6,360 bases of DNA from Candidatus Bathycorpusculum sp. (GTDB lineage Archaea; Thermoproteota; Bathyarchaeia; Bathyarchaeales; Bathycorpusculaceae), in the NCBI GenBank assembly GCA_009779045.1, contig WREZ01000073.1, forward strand, positions 1-6,360. Direction: 5' to 3'. Below are positions 1-5,508 of the stretch, one piece after another. The number at the start of each line of letters is the position of its first letter. The first letter of the stretch is position 1. The notes beneath the pieces are model-generated. The model was not told the origin of the DNA and ran no database searches. It worked only from the letters and a program-made list of their open reading frames with translations. The translations under genes and the position numbers were made by a program.

Positions 1-12
1 ATAGTTTTTTTA

Positions 13-291
13 TTAATCTTTTATGGCTTCTATGAAGCTCATAACGTTCCAGAGTTTCACACGTGTATACGGGGGCATGTTTGGATCTTGGAGAATTTCA
101 TCGAGTAATGAAACTGCATTTGAGGCTCTAACGGCTGGAGTAAACTCGGGGCTTTGTAAGGCAGTCATTGCGTCTTTAGCAGCGCGTCGAATATTTCGTG
201 GTGTAGTGCTATCCTCTGAAACTTCTCCAAGTACACCTAAGGCTTGTTGAATTTTAGCTTCATATTCTTCAGCTTTTTTCTTCCGTACCAT
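13..291 (-). CDS. UPF0147 family protein (conserved archaeal, function unknown)
   Basis: A 92-residue protein recognised as the archaeal UPF0147 family. The diagnostic blocks are TTPRNIRRAA at residues 29-38, the SPEFTPAVRASNA region at about 46-58 and DPNMP at 69-73. It is small, soluble and predicted to be almost entirely helical, with a lysine-rich N terminus. There is no signal peptide, membrane segment or obvious catalytic motif. The length is about normal for the family, so it appears complete. The ATG at 291 is preferred because GGGATCC stands just upstream; its GATCC part can pair with the GGATC that precedes CCTCC at the 3' end of archaeal 16S rRNA. The gene is divergent from the SSSCA1-type gene across 79 nt and ends 12 nt from the left edge. 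The family's biochemical role is not established, and the neighbours do not settle it. Confidence 0.93.
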   Translation of the reverse strand: MVRKKKAEEYEAKIQQALGVLGEVSEDSTTPRNIRRAAKDAMTALQSPEFTPAVRASNAVSLLDEILQDPNMPPYTRVKLWNVMSFIEAIKD

Positions 292-293
292 AT

Positions 294-299
294 GGATCC
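294..299 (-). promoter_or_regulatory. Ribosome-binding site of the UPF0147 gene (GGATCC type)
   Basis: GGATCC lies 2 nt before the ATG of the minus-strand gene. GATCC is the downstream half of the full archaeal Shine-Dalgarno AGGAGGTGATCC, so the close spacing is what extended pairing would give. The pairing is inferred, because the 16S sequence of this organism is not in the window. Confidence 0.5.
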
Positions 300-328
300 C
301 TTTTATTAATGAAAGCGCAGTAACTAAG

Positions 329-336
329 TTATATAA
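329..336. promoter_or_regulatory. Palindromic TATA box, possibly shared by two divergent genes
   Basis: TTATATAA reads the same on both strands and sits in the middle of the 79-nt divergent spacer. Placing transcription starts about 26 nt from its centre, the usual archaeal TATA distance, puts them near 307 on the minus strand and near 359 on the plus strand. Those would give leaders of about 16 and 12 nt, each just containing the ribosome-binding site of its gene. A second AT-rich box at 345-353 (gatatattt) is too close to the plus-strand start to fit as well. The assignment rests on position and sequence only. Confidence 0.5.
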
Positions 337-359
337 GCTTTTGAGATATATTTAACTTT

Positions 360-365
360 GAGGTT
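360..365 (+). promoter_or_regulatory. Shine-Dalgarno site supporting the TTG start
   Basis: GAGGTT ends 5 nt before the TTG at 371. It is the main reason to choose that start over the in-frame ATG at 407, which has no comparable site in front of it. Confidence 0.55.
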
Positions 366-370
366 CTTAA

Positions 371-745
371 TTGCAGCAAAAAAAAGAGGATACATCAATA
401 AAGCGTATGGCGGATTTGCTACGACAAGGTGTAACTTTAACAGATCTTTCATGTCCAGCTTGTTCAGCTCCGCTATTTAGATTTAAAGATGGCACACTTT
501 GGTGTGAGCAGGATCAGAAAAAAGTAATAGTTATAAAAGAAGATGAACAAACACCAAATCAAACAATACCTCAAACAAACACAGCGTACGATAAACTTGA
601 AACTACCCTGCTAACCAAGATTCAAGGTATTGAGGAAAAAATTGAAAAAACAGAAGACATAGAAGAACTACAGAAATTAAGCACTGCTCTTTCAGAATTA
701 TTAAACAGTTTAGAAAAAATTAGAAAAATAAAAACTAAAACATAA
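371..745 (+). CDS. SSSCA1/p27 autoantigen-type zinc-ribbon protein
   Basis: A 124-residue protein of the Sjogren's syndrome/scleroderma autoantigen 1 (Auto_anti-p27) family, known as short zinc-ribbon proteins in archaea and as SSSCA1/ZNRD2 in eukaryotes. The family core runs from about residue 13 (MADLLRQGVTLTDLSCPACS) through PLFRFKDG to WC at 44-45. Three cysteines are in place (C28, C31, C45), but the expected fourth ligand about three residues later is D48 within CEQDQ. Residues about 75-118 are charged and leucine-rich and look like a coiled coil, so oligomerisation or partner binding is likely. The start is TTG at 371, supported by GAGGTT. The alternative ATG at 407 would remove 12 polar residues and keep the domain. 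The gene lies 12 nt upstream of the next one, so the two are probably co-transcribed. The archaeal role is not established. Confidence 0.85.
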   Translation: MQQKKEDTSIKRMADLLRQGVTLTDLSCPACSAPLFRFKDGTLWCEQDQKKVIVIKEDEQTPNQTIPQTNTAYDKLETTLLTKIQGIEEKIEKTEDIEELQKLSTALSELLNSLEKIRKIKTKT

Positions 746-747
746 AC

Positions 748-753
748 GGATCC
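748..753 (+). promoter_or_regulatory. Ribosome-binding site of the 165-residue protein (GGATCC type)
   Basis: GGATCC stands 4 nt before the ATG at 758, inside the 12-nt gap after the preceding stop. It is the same type of site as at 294-299 and fits pairing with GGATC near the 16S 3' end. No purine-only AGGAGG core is present. Confidence 0.45.
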
Positions 754-757
754 ATTA

Positions 758-1255
758 ATGCTTGGCAAATATGAAAATTTCCCTGTAAACGTTCACTTTA
801 TAAAAAGGTTCTCTTCAACGCTTAACAGTAAACAGTTTCAACAAAAACTTATCAATGCTCTAAAAAGTTTGAATAGAAAGCCGTTCAGTTTTGAAGAAAT
901 TACCATCCCTACTATCCCAAATTGTGAAGTTCTTTTTGAGTTTGGCATAGCTGAGGGTGAGTGTTTTAATTTTCTTGATGAGCAAGAGGTTAATAGAGTG
1001 TTAAACATGCTAAAGACTGTACAAACTTGGGATTTTTTTTGTGTTATACGTTATTATAGATGTTATGAGCAAAAAAAGTCAGCTTTAAAATTTGATTACT
1101 ACATGGTTAGAGTTAATTTTGTAGTTAAAAATGTAGAGTTTCGTGTTTTTCATAAACAAGGATCTAGATATATTGCCCCAGAAGAACTTGTTACAATAAT
1201 TACAGACAGTATAAACAATGCATCAGTTAAACGAGTTTTAAATGAAATGGTGTAA
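758..1255 (+). CDS. Hypothetical protein, 165 residues, not recognised
   Basis: I do not recognise this protein. It has no signal peptide or membrane segment and is rich in Phe, Tyr, Asn and Lys. Likely beta-strands are at about 57-63 (VLFEFGI), 91-101 (WDFFCVIRYYR) and 110-131 (KFDYYMVRV, then EFRVF). They are followed by GSRYIAPEEL at 135-144 and a C-terminal helix. This suggests a compact alpha/beta fold with paired beta-hairpins. Four cysteines (C56, C69, C95, C102) are scattered and do not form CxxC pairs. The gene follows the zinc-ribbon gene by 12 nt, so it probably belongs to the same transcript, and a functional link is plausible but unproven. Coding status is supported by the long open frame, the sensible spacing and the GGATCC site before its ATG. 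Confidence 0.72.
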   Translation: MLGKYENFPVNVHFIKRFSSTLNSKQFQQKLINALKSLNRKPFSFEEITIPTIPNCEVLFEFGIAEGECFNFLDEQEVNRVLNMLKTVQTWDFFCVIRYYRCYEQKKSALKFDYYMVRVNFVVKNVEFRVFHKQGSRYIAPEELVTIITDSINNASVKRVLNEMV

Positions 1256-1339
1256 TAAAATGTTGAATTATAAATGCTGGACAACATATTCCATAGTCTA
1301 TAGTCGAAAGGCGTATATTAGGGTAAAATATTTTCAATT

Positions 1340-1368
1340 TTTCTAAAAATAGAAATGTATAGGTATAG
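1340..1368 (+). promoter_or_regulatory. Promoter/operator candidate of the ABC exporter operon
   Basis: The 130-nt gap before the exporter holds a perfect inverted repeat, TTTCTA-AAAA-TAGAAA (1340-1355), followed at once by a tandem hexamer GTATAG-GTATAG (1357-1368). The centre of the palindrome is about 26 nt from a start near 1374, so it may be the TATA element itself, giving a leader of about 12 nt that contains GGGAG (1374-1378) 7 nt before the ATG. A regulator bound here would compete with TBP or block RNA polymerase. An alternative TATA candidate is TAAAATATTTT at 1324-1334. Upstream, ATAGTC occurs twice (1293-1298 and 1300-1305). The role as an operator is inferred. Confidence 0.5.
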
Positions 1369-1385
1369 TTTAAGGGAGAAAGGGA

Positions 1386-2342
1386 ATGTTTTCCATAGAA
1401 GTGACAGATCTTAAGAAGAGTTATGGTAGTCTTAAAGCAGTTGACGGTATTTCCTTCACTGTTAAGCAGGGTGAAGTTTTTGGCTTGTTAGGTCCAAATG
1501 GTGCAGGTAAAACTACTACTATAGAGATCATGGAGGGTCTTCGTGAACGTGATAGTGGTGAGGTTAAAATTCTTGGGTTGGATCCTTGGAAAGAGGGTTA
1601 TGAGGTTCATAAAAGGATTGGAGTAATTCCTCAGGAATTTACTTTTTTTGAAAAGACTACGCCTAAAGAAGCGATTAAATATTATGAGAGTCTTTTTGAT
1701 GTTAAAGTTGATGCTGATGCAATTTTAAAAGAAGTTTTGCTTGATGAAATGGAGGATCATGTTTTTGAAAGCCTGTCAGGTGGTCAAAAGCAAAAAACGG
1801 GATTGGCACTCTCGCTTGTAAATTCGCCTGAAGTACTTTTTCTTGATGAGCCTACCACGGGGTTAGATCCTAATGCTAGGCGGGCTATATGGGAAGTTAT
1901 TCGTAAATTAAAGGCAAAGGGAAAAACCATCATTTTAACTACGCATTATTTAGATGAGGCACAACAGCTCTCAGATAGAGTAGCAATCATGGATCATGGT
2001 CACATTGTAGCTATGGGAACTACTGAAGAGATCATTCAGCAGCACGGTTCAGGTGAACACTTAGAAATTCAAGGGTCGCAACAACTTGCAGACTATATTA
2101 AGGAAAATACTGAGCTTCAAGTAGAATACAATAAAGTCAAAGAAAGAATCATCATACCCTTAAAGAAGAAAATAGATATGTTAGCGGCGTTAGCAGCTGC
2201 TGAACAGTCAGGAATGCATTGGGGTGAGATACAGACTTGTCAAGATAGTCTTGATGACGTATTCATTAAGCTAATTAATGAACCGCTTGATGAGCAAGGA
2301 GAAGATACAGAACAGAAATTACACAAAAGAGGGCGACGTTAG
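1386..2342 (+). CDS. ABC exporter ATP-binding protein (ABC-2/DrrA type)
   Basis: A 318-residue cytoplasmic ATPase that powers export by the permease encoded 2 nt downstream. All nucleotide-binding motifs are intact: Walker A GPNGAGKT at 36-43, Q-loop Q83, signature LSGGQ at 130-134, Walker B VLFLDE at 150-155, D-loop GLD at 159-161 and switch histidine H187. Residues about 210-300 form the C-terminal extension (DUF4162-like) common in DrrA/NatA-type subunits, and the last 18 residues are a charged tail ending in KRGRR. The length is typical. The ATG at 1386 is supported by GGGAG at 1374-1378, and VTDLKKSYG at residues 6-14 is the normal beginning of the domain. Substrates in this family include drugs, antimicrobial peptides, lipids and ions. 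Nothing in the sequence chooses among them. Confidence 0.96.
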   Translation: MFSIEVTDLKKSYGSLKAVDGISFTVKQGEVFGLLGPNGAGKTTTIEIMEGLRERDSGEVKILGLDPWKEGYEVHKRIGVIPQEFTFFEKTTPKEAIKYYESLFDVKVDADAILKEVLLDEMEDHVFESLSGGQKQKTGLALSLVNSPEVLFLDEPTTGLDPNARRAIWEVIRKLKAKGKTIILTTHYLDEAQQLSDRVAIMDHGHIVAMGTTEEIIQQHGSGEHLEIQGSQQLADYIKENTELQVEYNKVKERIIIPLKKKIDMLAALAAAEQSGMHWGEIQTCQDSLDDVFIKLINEPLDEQGEDTEQKLHKRGRR

Positions 2343-2344
2343 AC

Positions 2345-3463
2345 ATGGTTAGTTTTAAACGTATTTCTGCGGACTTTAAAGTATTTAGTGTAGGTTATTT
2401 GAGAAATAAATTTGGATTATTCTTTGGCTTGATTTTTCCAGTTATTTTAATTTTGATTTTCGGTGCCATTTTCAGTGGAGATTCTGGAACTGTAGATATT
2501 TATGCTCAAAACCAAGATGAAGGCGTTTATGTTCCTGGGGGAGTTAGTGTAAATTTTGGGGATCAGTTTCTTATAGCATTAAATGAATCCTCGACAATTA
2601 GAGTTATAACAGTAAATGCTTCAGAAAACTTTGCAGATTTTTTGGCGGCGCATTCAGCATCAGATGGCATAGTTATTCCTGCAAAATTCTCAAGTGACTA
2701 CACGTCAGAACAACCAGTTAATATTACAGTTTTTGGCAGCCCAGCATCCAGTACAAGCGGTATTGTAAGTGGAACAGTAAATGGATATGCTAACTATTTC
2801 AATTTACAACGCTTCAACGGCACCATGGTCATAGGTGTAACACCAGCTACAGTAAACACAGAACAAACTACGTATATTGATTTCCTAATTCCAGGTTTGA
2901 TAGGTTTTTCTATTCTAACAAATCCAATGTTTTCATTAGTCAACATTGCCGCAGATTATAAGAAAAATAAACTCTTCAAACAACTCTCATTAACACCGTT
3001 AACAAAAATGGAGTGGTTAATTGCCAAAGTTTTATTTTACATTGCATTATCAGCGGCTGGTTTTCTGCTAATGGTTGGAGTAGGAATATTCGCTTTTGGT
3101 GCACATGTCGTACTATCACCATGGTTAATACCCTTTCTAATATTAGGTCCCATGTTATTTGCGTCATTAGGTATGCTAGTTGGTTCAGTAGCTAAAAACC
3201 CAGAAACAGCAGGAGTTATAGGTAACATAGTAACCTTCCCTATGATGTTCTTAGCAGGCACCTTCTTCCCATTAAGCATGATGCCAGAATACTTACAAAC
3301 AATCGCTCGCGTTCTACCACTATTCTACGTTACAGAAGGCTTAAACAACGTCATGGTCTATAACAACATACCAAATGCGTTCATAGACATTATAATATTA
3401 GGCATAATAACATTAGTCATTTTCCTCTTAGCAGTCAAACTGTTCAAATGGAGAGAAGACTAA
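2345..3463 (+). CDS. ABC-2 type exporter permease
   Basis: A 372-residue integral membrane protein with the ABC-2 exporter layout. TM1 lies at about 23-44, and a polar extracytoplasmic domain covers about 45-175 (rich in Ser, Thr, Asn, Val). Five further hydrophobic segments lie at about 178-200, 224-252, 258-282, 288-310 and 345-366. KLFKQLSLTPLTKMEWLIAK at about 209-228 is the cytoplasmic segment typically preceding the core helices, and AGTFFPLSMMPEYLQ near 304-318 is the usual loop before the last helix. It pairs with the ATPase encoded 2 nt upstream, presumably as a dimer with two ATPases. GAGGG at 2329-2333, inside the end of the ATPase gene, may serve as its ribosome-binding site, although 11 nt spacing is long, so translational coupling is likely. 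Its base composition changes along the gene (see findings). The substrate is unknown. Confidence 0.95.
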   Translation: MVSFKRISADFKVFSVGYLRNKFGLFFGLIFPVILILIFGAIFSGDSGTVDIYAQNQDEGVYVPGGVSVNFGDQFLIALNESSTIRVITVNASENFADFLAAHSASDGIVIPAKFSSDYTSEQPVNITVFGSPASSTSGIVSGTVNGYANYFNLQRFNGTMVIGVTPATVNTEQTTYIDFLIPGLIGFSILTNPMFSLVNIAADYKKNKLFKQLSLTPLTKMEWLIAKVLFYIALSAAGFLLMVGVGIFAFGAHVVLSPWLIPFLILGPMLFASLGMLVGSVAKNPETAGVIGNIVTFPMMFLAGTFFPLSMMPEYLQTIARVLPLFYVTEGLNNVMVYNNIPNAFIDIIILGIITLVIFLLAVKLFKWRED

Positions 3464-3488
3464 ACCTCTCATCTCTTTTTTCAGTCTT
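3456..3488. terminator. Convergent terminator region with inverted repeat
   Basis: The two stop codons face each other with 17 nt between them. AAGACT (3456-3461) and AGTCTT (3483-3488) are perfect inverted copies 21 nt apart, each overlapping the end of one gene. On the plus strand the gap is pyrimidine-rich with a T6 run at 3476-3481, and another T7 run follows at 3493-3499, the type of tract at which archaeal RNA polymerase stops. The repeat may be coincidental, since both proteins end in Asp followed by a stop beginning with T. The T tracts are the stronger evidence. Confidence 0.45.
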
Positions 3489-4077
3489 TAACTTTTTTTA
3501 AAAAACAAATAACCTCAGCATACAATGCGTTTAAAACGTCATTTTTACTTTTAACACCATCAATCCGTCTAAGCTCGCCACGCTCAACATATTTTTGATA
3601 TATTTCATAAACACATACTTGGGTTTGCAGGGTTTCCATTACAGATTTTTTCCGTTTAAGTCTATCCAAAACCACTTCAGGGGCAACATCAACAAAAATG
3701 GATAAATCAGGCTTTTTAGCGTTAGCATTTATGGTCTCTATCCAATTTAGGTCTAATCCGGCGCTACCTTGGTAAGCAAGTGAAGAGTAAACATATCGAT
3801 CAGAAATCACAATTTTACCCTCATTTAGCGCGGGAACAATAGTGTTTTGTACATGTTCAATTCTGTCAGCTGCAAAAAGGAGGGCTTCAACTGTTGTAGG
3901 TAAACGTTCTTGTTCAAAGAGGCGCTTACGTATGAATTTACCAATTTTTCCTTGACTAGGCTCTGCTGTAAAGACAGCATTGTAGCCTGCTTTGCAGAGT
4001 TTTTTTGTTAACAGTTTAGCTTGAGTTGATTTTCCACTTCCATCTAAACCTTCAATACAGATAAACACGCCTTTCAT
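3481..4077 (-). CDS. tmk: Thymidylate kinase (dTMP kinase)
   Basis: A 198-residue cytoplasmic P-loop kinase that phosphorylates dTMP to dTDP with ATP, a required step toward dTTP. Visible motifs are the P-loop GLDGSGKST (10-18), EP at 39-40 in the dTMP-binding loop, LFAADR at 67-72, and SDRYVYSSLAYQG at 92-104 with the DRY signature. A lysine/arginine-rich LID (about 145-150, KRKKS) follows FVDVAPEVVLDRL. The P-loop has no arginine, so the LID probably supplies the catalytic base residues, as in the E. coli type. The ATG at 4077 is chosen because MKGVFICIEGLDGSGK is the normal family beginning. A longer reading to 4155 would add 26 unrelated residues and overlap the neighbouring gene. No Shine-Dalgarno is seen, and a TATA box about 25 nt upstream suggests a leaderless message. 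Confidence 0.96.
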   Translation of the reverse strand: MKGVFICIEGLDGSGKSTQAKLLTKKLCKAGYNAVFTAEPSQGKIGKFIRKRLFEQERLPTTVEALLFAADRIEHVQNTIVPALNEGKIVISDRYVYSSLAYQGSAGLDLNWIETINANAKKPDLSIFVDVAPEVVLDRLKRKKSVMETLQTQVCVYEIYQKYVERGELRRIDGVKSKNDVLNALYAEVICFLKKVKD

Positions 4078-4096
4078 AGTTACGCCCGTAATTATT

Positions 4097-4106
4097 GATT
4101 TATAGG
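4097..4106. promoter_or_regulatory. TATA box of the dTMP kinase gene, possibly bidirectional
   Basis: Read on the minus strand this is CCTATAAATC. Its centre is about 25 nt before the kinase ATG, so transcription would start at or next to the start codon. Read on the plus strand it is GATTTATAGG, and a start about 26 nt away falls near 4128. That gives the HD gene a leader of about 21 nt that retains its ribosome-binding site at 4135-4140. The other plus-strand candidate, ATAAATATA at 4114-4122, would start transcription near 4144 and lose that site, so it fits less well. Confidence 0.5.
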
Positions 4107-4134
4107 GAGCTACATAAATATAACTTGTTAAGAA

Positions 4135-4140
4135 GAGAGG
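4135..4140 (+). promoter_or_regulatory. Shine-Dalgarno site that fixes the GTG start of the HD protein
   Basis: GAGAGG ends 8 nt before GTG at 4149. It supports that start over an upstream in-frame ATG at 4095, which would lie within the promoter region and add 18 residues without family similarity. An ATG at 4147 overlaps the GTG but is in another frame and stops after 26 codons. Confidence 0.6.
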
Positions 4141-4148
4141 CGAAAAAT

Positions 4149-5429
4149 GTGCCAAAGGCTTACTGGGGAGAAATTAAAGATCCCGTACACGGTTATGTGT
4201 ACATTACACAGGAAGAAAAAGACATAATTGACACATACCCAATGCAACGTTTACGCCGTATAAGGCAGCTTGCAGGATCTGAATATGTGTATCCTGGCGC
4301 TAACCATACACGGTTTGAACACTGTATAGGAGTAATGTTTTTGTCAGGCAACATTTTAGATAATCCTCACATTTCTCAACAAGTTACTGAAGAAGAAGCA
4401 GACATGACTCGTATAAGCGCGTTAGTGCATGATTGCGGACATGGCCCTTTTTCGCATGTTTTTGAGCATTTATTGCTTAAAGATCTGCAAAAAACGCATG
4501 AAGATATGACCTCATGGCTTGTTGAAAAAAGTGAAATAGCGGATAAACTTTCCAAAATTGGTTATAGTCCTAGTGAAGTGGGTAAACTTGCTGTTGGAAA
4601 AGCTCGTATAGAGGGTAAAGCGTTTCTTGACCAAATAATTAGTAGCGCCGTAGATGTTGATAAGATGGATTTTATTTTAAGAGACACTTATCATACGGGT
4701 GCTGAGTATGGTTTTATAGATGTTTATCGACTAATCCACACGTTAGATATTTTAGGTGAAAATTTGGCAGTTGAACTGGGTGCGCTTTCAGCTTTAGAAG
4801 CATTTATGATTGCTCGTATTGAGTCTTTCAAAAGTATCTATTTTCATCGTATGGGTAGAGCAGCACAAATTATGCTTGCAGCTGCTATGGATAAAGCTAA
4901 CGATGAGTTAGGGTTAACCTCGTTTAAAACTCCTGAGGAATATCTCCAGTTAGATGACTACAATGTTTGGACATCGTTAAAGCAATGTAAAGCTTCTCAA
5001 ACTATTATAGAGGATTTAGAACACCGTAAAATGTTAAAATGCGCATATGAACGTACATTCTATGAGAAAGACCAGATGGTTTCCAATTTATTTGGCAGAG
5101 AGGCTTATCGTACGCAAGTTAGAAGTGAAATTGCAAAAGAAGCCTCGGTAGATATTGAAAAAGTAATTATTGATGTACCAACAGTGCCATCGGTACCTTA
5201 TCATCAAGCCGTTATGATGGAAACCCCAGAAATTCCAGTATTTACTAGAAACACCAAAGGTAAAAGAGACCTACAAAAACTTAGTAACAGTTCAAAAATT
5301 TTCGAAACCCTCAAAGGCTTTATGAATATTATCCGCGTTTACACTGATGAACAAAACAGAGAAACCGTTGAAAAGGCAACAGTTAAAATTTTAGGCAATG
5401 CACCCTATGAAAAGAAAAGTTATTTTTAA
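4149..5429 (+). CDS. HD-domain phosphohydrolase, SAMHD1-like
   Basis: A 426-residue soluble metal-dependent HD protein. The N terminus WGEIKDPVHGYVYI (6-19) and MQRLRRIRQLAGSEYVYPGANHTRFEHCIGV (32-62) are typical of the SAMHD1/COG1078 family, whose characterised members include dNTP triphosphohydrolases that cut dNTPs to deoxynucleosides and triphosphate. The metal ligands are all present: H58, H94-D95 in LVHDCGHGPFSHVFEH, and D169 in DVDKMDFILRD (169-179). H103 and H107 are further conserved active-site histidines. The C-terminal half, about 250-426, is helical and less familiar. I start at GTG 4149 because of GAGAGG at 4135-4140 and because PKAYWGEIKDP is the usual family beginning. The gene is divergent from dTMP kinase across 71 nt, which fits a role in dNTP balance. 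The substrate is inferred from family membership, not shown. It could act on another nucleotide. Confidence 0.93.
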   Translation: MPKAYWGEIKDPVHGYVYITQEEKDIIDTYPMQRLRRIRQLAGSEYVYPGANHTRFEHCIGVMFLSGNILDNPHISQQVTEEEADMTRISALVHDCGHGPFSHVFEHLLLKDLQKTHEDMTSWLVEKSEIADKLSKIGYSPSEVGKLAVGKARIEGKAFLDQIISSAVDVDKMDFILRDTYHTGAEYGFIDVYRLIHTLDILGENLAVELGALSALEAFMIARIESFKSIYFHRMGRAAQIMLAAAMDKANDELGLTSFKTPEEYLQLDDYNVWTSLKQCKASQTIIEDLEHRKMLKCAYERTFYEKDQMVSNLFGREAYRTQVRSEIAKEASVDIEKVIIDVPTVPSVPYHQAVMMETPEIPVFTRNTKGKRDLQKLSNSSKIFETLKGFMNIIRVYTDEQNRETVEKATVKILGNAPYEKKSYF

Positions 5430-5433
5430 CTTT
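5416..5433 (+). terminator. AT-rich hairpin at the end of the HD gene
   Basis: AAAGTTA-TTTT-TAACTTT is a perfect 7-bp inverted repeat with a 4-nt loop, and the TAA stop of the HD gene forms part of its right arm. Pyrimidine-rich sequence with a T4 run (5444-5447) follows. It could mark transcript end or protect the 3' end, but a stem this AT-rich is weak and the call is tentative. Confidence 0.35.
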
Positions 5434-5448
5434 CTATGTATGCTTTTC

Positions 5449-5455
5449 TTATATA
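5449..5455 (+). promoter_or_regulatory. TATA box of the 181-residue protein gene
   Basis: TTATATA in the 79-nt gap after the HD gene. A start about 26 nt downstream falls near 5478 and gives a leader of about 31 nt that carries GAGGCGG (5494-5500), 8 nt before the ATG. The gene can therefore be transcribed independently of the HD gene. Confidence 0.5.
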
Positions 5456-5508
5456 CTAGTCATGCTTAAAATGAATTAATAACATATCTTCCAGAGGCGG
5501 AACAACAA

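Noticed and set aside
23..250. Plus-strand open frame opposite UPF0147
   Set aside because: It is the opposite strand of a well-recognised gene and resembles no family.
2976..3279. Overlapping open frames on both strands within the permease gene
   Set aside because: They are by-products of the conserved membrane-protein coding sequence, without start signals or recognisable domains.
4095..4148. 18-residue N-terminal extension of the HD protein to an ATG at 4095
   Set aside because: It lies in the promoter spacer, has no ribosome-binding site and encodes unrelated residues. GTG 4149 has GAGAGG 8 nt upstream.
4078..4155. 26-residue N-terminal extension of dTMP kinase to an ATG at 4155
   Set aside because: The extension has no family similarity, crosses the promoter region and overlaps the start of the HD gene. 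The family normally begins at MKGVF, and a TATA box lies about 25 nt before that ATG.
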